Shown: piece by piece, positions 1-7,400 of the stretch
Position numbering within the stretch: position 1 is the stretch's first letter
Layout of the letters: each line of letters begins with the position of its first letter
DNA from: an uncultured Bdellovibrionales bacterium
GTDB lineage: Bacteria > Bdellovibrionota > Bdellovibrionia > Bdellovibrionales > UBA1609
Direction: 5' to 3'
DNA length: 10,648 nucleotides
Assembly: GCA_937980625.1 (NCBI GenBank)
Contig: CALJPJ010000005.1
Coordinates: forward strand, 1-10,648
Translations under genes and position numbers: made by a program
The notes under the pieces: model-generated
Seen by the model: the letters and a program-made list of their open reading frames with translations, nothing else
What the model was told of the DNA's origin: nothing
The model's database searches: none

Positions 1-1038
1 AGATTGCAGACCTTTGTCTTTTTTAGAGTATAGCATTAAGCATGAAGAGTCTTTACCATCTCTGCCAGCTCTGCCGACTTCTTGATAATAAGATTCAATA
101 TTGCCAGGGATTTGCGTGTGCATAACAAGCCTAATGTCTGGTATATCTATGCCCATACCAAAGGCATTAGTTGCTGTAAGTATCCTTATTTCACCACTAG
201 CAAATTGTTCTTCAATAATTTTTCGTTGTTTTGGGCTTAGGCCAGCATGGTAGTAGCCCACTTTCGAGTGGTTTGCAGATAAAAACTCACTCCAATACTC
301 TGTTTTTTTTCTTGTTCCACAATATATTAAAATTCTTCCATCAGGAAATTGATTAATTGCACCTTGCACATATTGATTTTTGTCATGTTCATAGTCACAA
401 AACTCAACTTGATAAAATAGATTAGGTCTATAGAAGCCGTAAACATGCTCATCAGGCTTTTTTAAGGAAAGGTTTTTTTTAATATCATTTTTAACAATTG
501 GAGTGGCCGTCGCTGTTAATGCAATAATTGGTACATCTGGACATGTATTCCGCAATAATGAGATTTGCATATACTCAAGCCTGAAGTCGTGACCCCACTT
601 TGATACACAATGGGCCTCATCAATAGCAAAGTAATTTACGTTTTGTTTTTTTAACCAAACTGCAAACCCAGGTTTTTGTATTCTTTCTGGAGAAACAAAT
701 AGTATATAACTTTCATTATTTTTTAATGCCTTAGTCATATGTTTAAAGGTCACTTGTTTTTCATCTTCACTTAGCCCTGAGTGAATACAGTCAGCATTCA
801 AGTTCAGCTCTTTTAGGTGTCGAACTTGATCATTCATTAATGCAATGAGTGGAGAGATTACGAGTGTTAAACCCGGTTTTATAAAAGCAGGTAATTGATA
901 ACAAAGGGATTTACCACCACCTGTAGGCATAATGGCAAGTACGTCTCTTTTTTTTACTAAAGAAGTAATAATTTCTTTTTGGCCGTACCTGAACTCGCTT
1001 AAATTAAATTTTTCGGAAAGATCTTTTTGTATATTCAT
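1..1038 (-). CDS. recQ: RecQ-family ATP-dependent DNA helicase, N-terminal part (runs off window)
   Basis: Superfamily 2 3'-5' DNA helicase that unwinds forked and recombination intermediates in the cytoplasm. The reading frame is open for 346 codons from the ATG at 1038 to base 1, so the C-terminus is outside the window. All core helicase motifs are visible: motif 0 FRYGQKEII (residues 16-24), Walker A MPTGGGKS (37-44), DEAH box followed by CVSKWGHDFR (140-153), motif III ALTATAT (173-179), motif V ATNAFGMGID (289-298) and motif VI QEVGRAGRDG (319-328). The aromatic-rich loop after DEAH and motif 0 are RecQ hallmarks that separate it from other DEAD/DEAH helicases. An in-frame TAA directly precedes the ATG, so no longer start is possible; the Shine-Dalgarno is weak. 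Whether the RQC zinc-binding and HRDC domains follow cannot be seen, so it could be a short RecQ. It lies 133 bp downstream of the oxygenase gene on the same strand. Confidence 0.95.
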   Translation of the reverse strand, partial: MNIQKDLSEKFNLSEFRYGQKEIITSLVKKRDVLAIMPTGGGKSLCYQLPAFIKPGLTLVISPLIALMNDQVRHLKELNLNADCIHSGLSEDEKQVTFKHMTKALKNNESYILFVSPERIQKPGFAVWLKKQNVNYFAIDEAHCVSKWGHDFRLEYMQISLLRNTCPDVPIIALTATATPIVKNDIKKNLSLKKPDEHVYGFYRPNLFYQVEFCDYEHDKNQYVQGAINQFPDGRILIYCGTRKKTEYWSEFLSANHSKVGYYHAGLSPKQRKIIEEQFASGEIRILTATNAFGMGIDIPDIRLVMHTQIPGNIESYYQEVGRAGRDGKDSSCLMLYSKKDKGLQS

Positions 1039-1092
1039 TTAATATTGCCAAGCTACCTAAAAGTTATGAGTTATATAAAGTTTTATAAGACA

Positions 1093-1126
1093 CATAGTGC
1101 GATAGCACAAGCTATGCTCTGTCGCA
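1093..1126. repeat. Overlapping inverted repeats between oxygenase and recQ
   Basis: The 133-bp gap between the two minus-strand genes holds a compact nest of inverted repeats. GTGC/GCAC closes on a four-base loop (1097-1108) and is extended by CATA/TATG (1093-1096 with 1113-1116) across a four-base bulge. A competing pairing joins TGCGATAG (1098-1105) to CTGTCGCA (1119-1126) with one G.T pair. No T-run follows on the minus strand, so it is not a canonical intrinsic terminator for the oxygenase; it could be an operator, a transcript-stabilising hairpin or chance. Confidence 0.4.
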
Positions 1127-1171
1127 TATAAACTAATGAAAAGTTAATTTAATGCCTAGCTTTAAAGCGAA

Positions 1172-2119
1172 TTACTTTGTTAAGCCAATTTCTTGTAGTC
1201 TTTTCATTAAAAAATCATGAGACAGTATGTCTGGATACTTTACATGACCTTGTTTGCAAGATTCAATACATGAAAGCATTGCTTTAGGGTGTGGGTGCAT
1301 GAAAAATGGCATTGAATAACGGTTTTTGTTTTCGCCCATCGGATTTACCACTCTATGGGTTGTTGAAGGTATTACTTCATTGGTTATCCTTGATAGCATA
1401 TCACCAGCATCAACAATAAGATTATTTTTAGCAGTTTCAACAGGTAACCATTTACCATCACGATCTAGTAGCTCTAGCCCTGATGTGGTTGCGCTGACTA
1501 GGATAGTAATTAAGTTAATATCTTCGTGGGCTGCTGCTCGAACACAATTAGGGTTGGCTGAATCTGGGATAGGAGGGTAATGGAGTAGTCTTAAGATGGA
1601 ATTGCCGTCATTAACCATATCTGAAAAATAATTACTTTCTACTTGTAAAGACTGACCAAGGGCTGAAAGTATTGTTTTGCCAACATCTTCAAGAGATTTA
1701 TAAATATTTGTAAAGGTACTTTGAAATTCAGGTAACTCTGTTGGCCATAAGTTTTCTGGGTACAGCTGAAAGTATTCGTGCCCCTCATTAACAAATTGGC
1801 CCACATGCCAAAATTCTTTTAAATCTGGAAAATGGTTTCCTTTGGCATGTTCTGTTCCAAAGGGGGTATAACCTCGTTGCCCTCCACCTTTTGTACAGAT
1901 ATATTTTTTTTTAGTTTCATTATTTTGGCTAAAGAACTGTTCGCATAGGCTGTAGGCCTGATCTAAAAGCTTAACAGGCACAGGGTGATCTTTTATAATG
2001 ATAAAACCGTAATATTTTAAGCCAGTGAATAAATCAGAAATAAATTGTTGTTTATCTTTTGTATTGCCGTTAGTGTACTGATCTAAGCTTAATTCTGGAA
2101 CTTTTTTTAGCAAAGACAT
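1172..2119 (-). CDS. 2-oxoglutarate/Fe(II)-dependent oxygenase, isopenicillin N synthase-like family
   Basis: A 315-residue non-haem iron oxygenase that should use O2 and usually 2-oxoglutarate to hydroxylate or desaturate a small substrate in the cytoplasm; the substrate cannot be told from sequence. The N-terminal DIOX_N-type region (about 7-110) has the typical start VPELSLDQY and the GFIIIKDHPVP segment. The double-stranded beta-helix core has the iron-binding facial triad H198-x-D200 (in RAAAHEDINLITIL) and H255 (in STTHRVVNP), and R267-x-S269 (in NRYSMPFF) is the family's 2-oxoglutarate carboxylate clamp. Length is normal for the family. The ATG is preceded by GGGGGA four bases upstream, which supports this start. 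It is divergent from rnr and followed by recQ with no visible terminator, so recQ may be partly co-transcribed. Annotation pipelines often call such proteins isopenicillin N synthase, but there is no beta-lactam gene cluster nearby and that name should not be read literally. Confidence 0.93.
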   Translation of the reverse strand: MSLLKKVPELSLDQYTNGNTKDKQQFISDLFTGLKYYGFIIIKDHPVPVKLLDQAYSLCEQFFSQNNETKKKYICTKGGGQRGYTPFGTEHAKGNHFPDLKEFWHVGQFVNEGHEYFQLYPENLWPTELPEFQSTFTNIYKSLEDVGKTILSALGQSLQVESNYFSDMVNDGNSILRLLHYPPIPDSANPNCVRAAAHEDINLITILVSATTSGLELLDRDGKWLPVETAKNNLIVDAGDMLSRITNEVIPSTTHRVVNPMGENKNRYSMPFFMHPHPKAMLSCIESCKQGHVKYPDILSHDFLMKRLQEIGLTK

Positions 2120-2350
2120 TCATCCCCCAATTTATATAAATCATTAAGTTTTTTACTGTGCTTATTAATCAGGATGCATTTTTTTTAGGCATAAATAGGC
2201 AGGCACTTATAAAAATATTTACATAGCTTTTATTGATCCAGACATCAATTTAAAAAGGGCGAATATTTGCTTAGATATAGTAATTTCAACAATATAACTC
2301 GAAGAGTCATATATTCTGTGGCTGCATAAAAAAAGGATAAGTATTAAAAT
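2120..2350. promoter_or_regulatory. Divergent promoter region between oxygenase and rnr
   Basis: This 231-bp AT-rich stretch must carry promoters for both divergent genes, but I see no strong -35/-10 pair. A TATATT at about 2311-2316 is a possible -10 for rnr. The hexamer TAGGCA occurs twice (2186-2191 and 2196-2201) with a 10-bp period, followed by AGGCA again, so the copies lie on one face of the helix and could be an operator. The ribosome-binding site of rnr is AAAGGAT at 2332-2338. No gene is supported here. Confidence 0.35.
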
Positions 2351-4492
2351 TTGAAAATGAAGACAAAAATAGCAGAAAAAGTAAGTGGCATGGTTAAAAG
2401 ACATGCCGATGGTTTTGGTTTTTTTATTCCAAATGATCGAAGTTTATCTGACGCTTATATTGCAAAGCCAGATATGCGTGGGATAATGACAAACGATAAG
2501 GTCGAAGTGCAAATGAGACCTGAGCCAGGTGGAAATAGGTTTCGCGCTAAAATAATTAGGGTGACGCAAAGAGCTTTTGATACCGTTGTTGGGCAAGTTT
2601 ATTTGTTAAGTGATGGCACGCCAATCTTGGCTGATAGTAGCTTCTCCTGGGGAGCAGATTTAAATATTATCAGTGATGAAAAAATTGAAGAGGGAACATG
2701 GGTAGTTGCAAAAATTCAAACCTTTCCAGATCACCCTAAAGGCTTTACCGGAAATTTAGTGCAAGTGATTGGTGATGGCTTAAGTCCCTTAAATGATAAT
2801 TTGCGCGTATTATTTTCCCATCAAATTCCAGGGGAGTTTAGCAAAGAGTGTTTGGCTGCAGCAAAAAAACTAAGTGCAAAAACAATTGCCGATGAATTAA
2901 AAAATAGGAAGGACCTTAGAAAAATTCCATTTATAACAATTGATGGAGCAACAGCAAAAGATTTTGATGATGCCATTTATGTTAATAAAATAAGTGAGGG
3001 GTTTAACTGTTTAGTGGCTATTGCCGATGTGAGTTTTTATGTTGAGCAAGGCGGGGCTATTGATAAAGATGCCGATGAAAGGGGAACAAGTACTTATTTT
3101 CCGAATTTTGTAAACCCAATGTTGCCTGAAGAGCTGAGTAATGAGCTTTGCTCTTTGAAGCCTAATGTAGATCGATTGGCATATGTTGCTGATATGAGTT
3201 TTGATCACGATGGTTTTTTAATAGCTTCTGATTTTTATGAAGCTGTGATTCGAAGCCACTCTAGAGTGACTTACGGAGAAGCTCAAGAAATTATTGAAGG
3301 AGCCACTGAAACTCCTCATCAACATATAATCAATGAAATTTTAATGGCTGAGAATTTATCGCGAGTTTTACAGAAAAAACGATTTAAAAATGGGTGTTTA
3401 GAGCTTGAAATCCCAGAAACTCAAGTGAATGTGGATGATGCTGGTAATGTTGTAGATATCTCCCAAACTCAGAGGCTGTTCGCTCATAAACTAATTGAAG
3501 AGTTAATGTTAGCTGCTAATGTTGCTGTGGCTAGTTTTTTTGTAGAGAAAAATATTCCTGCCGTTTATAGAGTCCATGAGCCACCAAAGCCTGAAATGAT
3601 AGACAAGCTTGAAGTTTACTTATCTAGTTTAGGTGATGTGGCAAGGTTGCAAAGGCCAGGGCAGCAAAAAAAATTAACAAAAGCACTTAGAAAATTTGAA
3701 GGCAAGCCTGAACACAAAGTTTTAAGCTTATTAACCTTACGATCAATGAGCCAAGCAAAGTATGCATTAGATAACATTGGACATTTTGGTTTAGGTTTTA
3801 ATAATTACTCTCATTTTACCTCTCCAATTAGAAGATACCCTGATTTGATGGTTCATAGGCAGTTAAAAGCTTACTCAAAAGCGAGCAAATCGTATAAAAA
3901 ACTTGATGAAGACTCAATTATAACAAAATGTACATGGTTTAGCGCTTGTGAGCAGCGATCAGTCAAAGCTGAAAGGCAAGTTATATCAATTAAAAAATCT
4001 AGATTTATGAAAAGGTTTCTAGGTGAAGAGTTTAGTGGTTATATCAGTGGTGTTGCTAAGTTTGGAGTTTTTGTTTCTCTTCGTGAGTACGATATCGATG
4101 GCTTAGTAAAAATTGATGAACTGCCAAGTGATTATTATCAATTTGAAGAAGCTTTTATGAAGTTAGTTGGTGAAAGATCTGGTGTTGAGTTTAAGATTGG
4201 TGATGAAATTATGATTCAAGTGGCCGGTGTTAACGAAGAGGAAGGGCAGATTGATTTTAAACCAATATTTCCTGAAGAGTTTATTGAAGCCGTAAAATTA
4301 GAGTCTAAAAGATCAAAAGGGCGGAGGAAGACTAGTAGTAAAAACAATTCTAAGAAAGACAAAAAAAATAAGAGCAAAAGTTTTTCTAAAAAGAAAAAAA
4401 CAAAAAGCAAAAGTTCTAGTAAAAAAAATAGGTCTGGTAAAAAATCTCAAAGAAAAAAAACAAAATCTAAAAAAAATAGAAAGAGTAAGTAG
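2351..4492 (+). CDS. rnr: Ribonuclease R (RNase II/VacB family 3'-5' exoribonuclease)
   Basis: Processive 3'-5' exoribonuclease that degrades structured RNA and takes part in rRNA and mRNA turnover in the cytoplasm. Of 713 residues, about 11-140 form the cold-shock/OB RNA-binding part (KRHADGFGFFIPND). The RNB catalytic domain spans about 190-510, with the metal-binding aspartates D198, D204, D206 and D207 in the IDGATAKDFDDAIY block and the conserved HFTSPIRRYPDL motif (488-499). An S1 domain (about 560-637, GYISGVAKFGVFV) follows. Residues 651-713 are a very basic Lys/Ser/Asn tail. It lacks the N-terminal winged-helix domain of E. coli RNase R, as do many homologues, hence the shorter length. 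The start is TTG at 2351 or ATG at 2357; an in-frame TAA at 2345 excludes anything longer. AGGA at 2334-2337 is 13 bases from TTG and 19 from ATG, favouring TTG. No hairpin terminator is evident downstream. Confidence 0.96.
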   Translation: MKMKTKIAEKVSGMVKRHADGFGFFIPNDRSLSDAYIAKPDMRGIMTNDKVEVQMRPEPGGNRFRAKIIRVTQRAFDTVVGQVYLLSDGTPILADSSFSWGADLNIISDEKIEEGTWVVAKIQTFPDHPKGFTGNLVQVIGDGLSPLNDNLRVLFSHQIPGEFSKECLAAAKKLSAKTIADELKNRKDLRKIPFITIDGATAKDFDDAIYVNKISEGFNCLVAIADVSFYVEQGGAIDKDADERGTSTYFPNFVNPMLPEELSNELCSLKPNVDRLAYVADMSFDHDGFLIASDFYEAVIRSHSRVTYGEAQEIIEGATETPHQHIINEILMAENLSRVLQKKRFKNGCLELEIPETQVNVDDAGNVVDISQTQRLFAHKLIEELMLAANVAVASFFVEKNIPAVYRVHEPPKPEMIDKLEVYLSSLGDVARLQRPGQQKKLTKALRKFEGKPEHKVLSLLTLRSMSQAKYALDNIGHFGLGFNNYSHFTSPIRRYPDLMVHRQLKAYSKASKSYKKLDEDSIITKCTWFSACEQRSVKAERQVISIKKSRFMKRFLGEEFSGYISGVAKFGVFVSLREYDIDGLVKIDELPSDYYQFEEAFMKLVGERSGVEFKIGDEIMIQVAGVNEEEGQIDFKPIFPEEFIEAVKLESKRSKGRRKTSSKNNSKKDKKNKSKSFSKKKKTKSKSSSKKNRSGKKSQRKKTKSKKNRKSK

Positions 4493-4822
4493 TACAAAAA
4501 CCTATTGTTTAGTTAAGTAAATAAATTTTCTTATGCTACGCAATGGGTTATATAAATTTTAATAAATTTACATATAGCAGACGAATATTTTTGCAGTCTT
4601 AGGTCTGTTTTGTAATAAGTATTGATTTGACACCTAGGTTGAAATGATAATATGGCTCGGCTCAGGTCGAGATCTATGATCAATAATTCCAGAACTGTTT
4701 TAATAGATGTTTGAGTCAGCAAGACTAATGTCAATTCTATAAGGTTATTTAGCCCAGTGAATTGTAAGTAAAGTGATGTGCAAGTTACAATAAGCTAATT
4801 ATAATTTATTTATAGGGGAATT
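4493..4822 (+). other. 330-bp non-coding gap upstream of the patatin-like gene
   Basis: No gene or strong terminator is visible. Only very short open frames without Shine-Dalgarno occur, for example about 19 codons from an ATG near 4542. The stretch contains a perfect TTGACA -35 hexamer (4627-4632) and, just before the next gene, a TATAAT at 4800-4805 with only a weak -35 (TGTGCA, 4777-4782, 17-bp spacer). If the upstream promoter is used the leader is about 160 nt, with a small CTCG...CGAG hairpin close to its 5' end. Confidence 0.5.
4627..4653 (+). promoter_or_regulatory. Possible sigma-70 promoter for the patatin-like gene
   Basis: TTGACA at 4627-4632 is a perfect -35 hexamer and TAATAT at 4648-4653 is a four-of-six -10. 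The 15-bp spacer is shorter than optimal. It points at the gene starting at 4823 and would give a long leader. The alternative TATAAT at 4800-4805 has a good -10 but a poor -35. Confidence 0.3.
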
Positions 4823-6862
4823 ATGGATAAACTAAACAATTTAGTATTGGTAGCGTCTGGATTTTTAATTTTGATTTTAACATTTAACTTGAGCGATATT
4901 AAGCCGACAGATTCTCTTACTGAAGAATTATCCCAAAGCTCTGAGGTTTCTGAGCCTAAAGGTAAAAGTGAGAGTGGTGAAAGAACATACTGTACTGCTT
5001 TGCGTGGTAATGGAGAAGTAATAGCTTCACACTGGTTATCTTTGGCCAGAATCATTGAAACTAAAAAGCAAATTCCAATTGGTGGTTCAGGAGGCAGTTC
5101 GGCTTCACTTACATTATTTATACTTGATACTCTTATGAAGAGTCCTTTAGTTTATGATGATGGAGTATATGAATTAACTCAGGTTAATAAAGATAGTTTG
5201 CGTATCTTACAGCAAAAAGTAAATTATAAAAAATTTGCATTTTTGCTAAAAATGATTCCACAGCAGTTTAATTACGCATTAAAATGGAAAAAGGGACAAT
5301 ACTTACAGTTATTAGCTTTGCAGCAATATTTAGCAGGGCAGTCAGAAGAAGAGTCTGGTGATGATGCTGCCTTATCAAAAGATAACCCGACGGAGGCAGA
5401 AAGAATAAAGTTATTTAAACTTATTGGGCAAATTAAAAAAGTAAGGAAAGATGCCCATAATATTTTGGATGATCATTATTTACAATATGAAGATAAGCTG
5501 ACGTCCCTGTTTGATGGCGTAACAAGTTTATCTAAATTGAGAAACTTTAAAAAAAATTCAGGACAAGATTTTAAAGAGTTAAAGTATTTAATTGCAAATT
5601 TTAAAGAGTCATTTAAATATTTTTCTAGCTTTGACGCCGAAAATGATGTGAATTTATTTTTTCGTCCTGGCCTAGTCGATTTTGGTAAGCTTGGAAGAAT
5701 TTTGAATAATACTTTAGCTTTGTATGTACATAAAGACTTAAAAAATAGCGAGAAGAACAAATGGGCAAAGAACTTTAAAAACTTTGTTGATAAGTGCTCG
5801 GTCGTTGCAGAAAACAAAGTGTGGTTCGATGATAGTCACTGGAAGCAATCCAGTTGTGTAAAGGGTTTTAAAAAAGTTCTTAAAAACTTTTATGATAATG
5901 GGTTATGGAAAAGTGCTGAAAATAATATGTTTACAAGTGATATTGGGTCACATATTTCAGCAGTAGTAACAACATCTGTTCTTACTCAACCAGAATCTAT
6001 CAAAAAAGTTAAAGAGATTCAAAAAGCTTACAATGAGCAAAGTGATAGTAAGGATGAGTTAATTAAAAACTTCTCAGTAGATTTTGATTCAGAGCTGTCA
6101 TTTGGCTATTGGTACAACCAAAGTTATAAATCAGAAAAAGTTTCGTTAGAAGAAAAAATGCAGTCACTCGATGATATAAAATCGAGTAAATTTTTAAACT
6201 TAGGCCGGGGAAAGTGGTCAGATGCCTTATCAACATCCCCTGCTGAGCCAGGCTTAACAAACATGAGGCCGGTTAAGACTATGCAAGGTGATATCTTGTC
6301 AGCGGGAGGATGGTCTGATTTGCATCCAGTTTTAGTTTTAAATAATTTATATGACAATGAAAATAAGAAAATTTGTGACGATGTTGTTTATATAACAAGA
6401 CGAAATGGTGAAAGTAATTTTAATCAAAAGGTTGTATTAAGGCTTTTAGGATTAAAAGATACGACTAAAATTGAAAAAGAGAAGAGTTGTAATTTTAAGC
6501 GAAAAAAATACTCTGATAAAGTTGAAGATAAGCTAAATGAAAAACTAAAAAGTATAAGGGAGAAAAATTCAGATTTAGTTTTTCATTGGACTGTATTACT
6601 GAACTACAATAGCGACCGCTGTATAGAAGTAAGTGATCAAACTTTAGCATCTACGGTTTGGGGGCAGATGAGTTATTGGTGGAACCCATTAAGTTCAATT
6701 AGAAGGTCTACTAATGCTGCGGATGAAGTTTATTGCACAAATTGGGATGATTTTAATGTTGTTGGGGGGGAGCTCCCTTTATTGCTACATGACGCCTACC
6801 ACTCAGCTCTATGGAAAAAGAAAGGCCAAGAAATGAAAACGACTAGGGTTGGCTGTTGGTAA
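4823..6862 (+). CDS. Membrane-anchored divergent patatin-like serine hydrolase (putative lipase/phospholipase)
   Basis: A 679-residue protein with an N-terminal hydrophobic segment (about 6-22) that is a membrane anchor or uncleaved signal, with no lipobox, then a polar linker (23-55). I infer a patatin fold from four blocks in the right order. ALRGNGEV (59-66) resembles the oxyanion glycine loop. GGSGGSSAS (87-95) is a Ser-Gly nucleophile elbow; Ser89 (GGSGG) or Ser92 could be the nucleophile. ALSTSPAEPGL (468-478) matches the patatin AsSAiPG block. AGGWSDLHPV (494-503) matches the DGG...N-PV block and is followed by CDDVVYITRRNG. The usual Asp before GG is Ala494, so Asp499 would have to act in the dyad. 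A long Lys-rich, helix-prone insertion separates elbow and PG block. Eight cysteines suit an oxidising periplasm. Translation starts at ATG behind AGGGG (4814-4818). Likely an operon with the transpeptidase 51 bp downstream. Patatin fold about 65% sure; activity unproven. Confidence 0.6.
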   Translation: MDKLNNLVLVASGFLILILTFNLSDIKPTDSLTEELSQSSEVSEPKGKSESGERTYCTALRGNGEVIASHWLSLARIIETKKQIPIGGSGGSSASLTLFILDTLMKSPLVYDDGVYELTQVNKDSLRILQQKVNYKKFAFLLKMIPQQFNYALKWKKGQYLQLLALQQYLAGQSEEESGDDAALSKDNPTEAERIKLFKLIGQIKKVRKDAHNILDDHYLQYEDKLTSLFDGVTSLSKLRNFKKNSGQDFKELKYLIANFKESFKYFSSFDAENDVNLFFRPGLVDFGKLGRILNNTLALYVHKDLKNSEKNKWAKNFKNFVDKCSVVAENKVWFDDSHWKQSSCVKGFKKVLKNFYDNGLWKSAENNMFTSDIGSHISAVVTTSVLTQPESIKKVKEIQKAYNEQSDSKDELIKNFSVDFDSELSFGYWYNQSYKSEKVSLEEKMQSLDDIKSSKFLNLGRGKWSDALSTSPAEPGLTNMRPVKTMQGDILSAGGWSDLHPVLVLNNLYDNENKKICDDVVYITRRNGESNFNQKVVLRLLGLKDTTKIEKEKSCNFKRKKYSDKVEDKLNEKLKSIREKNSDLVFHWTVLLNYNSDRCIEVSDQTLASTVWGQMSYWWNPLSSIRRSTNAADEVYCTNWDDFNVVGGELPLLLHDAYHSALWKKKGQEMKTTRVGCW

Positions 6863-6913
6863 TTATACTTTGCTGTTGCTCAAATTGTTAGCCTTACAAA
6901 GTTTGGAGAGTTG

Positions 6914-7369
6914 ATGTTAATAGAAGTTTATAAATCTAAAAAAGAGTTAATTTTTTTTGATGAAGCTGGAGAAAAGCAGGTTTACAAAATCGGCATTGGT
7001 AAAAATGAAGTGGGTCAAAAAAAGCTTAGGAATGATATGAAAACGCCTGAAGGGGTTTATAGGGTTTGTGTTAAAAACGATAAGTCGAAATTTCATTTAA
7101 GTTTGGGTATAAATTATCCAAACCTCAAAGATGCTGAGTATGCTTTGCAAGATAAGCGTATTACTCAAGAGCAATTTATATCGATACAAAAATCAATTAA
7201 AGAGCATGGTGGTTCGGATTGGTCTACGCCGATTGGTGGTGAAATTTATATTCACGGTGGGTTAGAAGATAAGCCGTGGTCAGAAGGCTGTGTTAGGATG
7301 TTCAATAAAGATATAGAAGACGTCTATTCTAAAATAAAAATTGGCACTCAAGTAACAATTTTTTCTTAG
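6914..7369 (+). CDS. L,D-transpeptidase (YkuD domain) lacking a signal peptide
   Basis: A 151-residue protein that is almost entirely a YkuD catalytic domain. This family forms 3-3 peptide cross-links in peptidoglycan or attaches proteins or amino acids to it, through a cysteine acyl-enzyme. The active-site block IHGGLEDKPWSEGCVRM carries His114, Cys126 and Arg128 in the usual HG...S-GC-R arrangement. Earlier blocks IGIGKNEVGQK, TPEGVYRV and LGINYPN are typical of the family. GGAG-type ribosome-binding site GGAG (6905-6908) is five bases from the ATG at 6914 and only two from a TTG at 6911, so I choose the ATG. There is no signal peptide or membrane segment, which is unusual because the substrate is outside the cytoplasm. 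It lies 51 bp after the patatin-like gene, probably in one transcript. It faces the flagellin gene end-to-end across 31 bp without a visible terminator. Confidence 0.9.
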   Translation: MLIEVYKSKKELIFFDEAGEKQVYKIGIGKNEVGQKKLRNDMKTPEGVYRVCVKNDKSKFHLSLGINYPNLKDAEYALQDKRITQEQFISIQKSIKEHGGSDWSTPIGGEIYIHGGLEDKPWSEGCVRMFNKDIEDVYSKIKIGTQVTIFS

Positions 7370-7400
7370 TGGTTGTTAAAGCTTTATTGAGTTATATAGA

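Noticed and set aside
1172..2119. Naming the oxygenase isopenicillin N synthase or linking it to an antibiotic cluster
   Set aside because: Only the general iron and 2-oxoglutarate motifs are shared; no neighbouring biosynthetic genes are present.
4216..4410. Leucine/phenylalanine-rich minus-strand frame over the rnr tail
   Set aside because: It is the complement of the Lys codon runs of RNase R, which mimics a membrane protein.
5476..5817. 113-codon minus-strand open frame inside the patatin-like gene
   Set aside because: Antisense shadow; the plus-strand frame is intact for 679 codons with a good ribosome-binding site and recognisable blocks.
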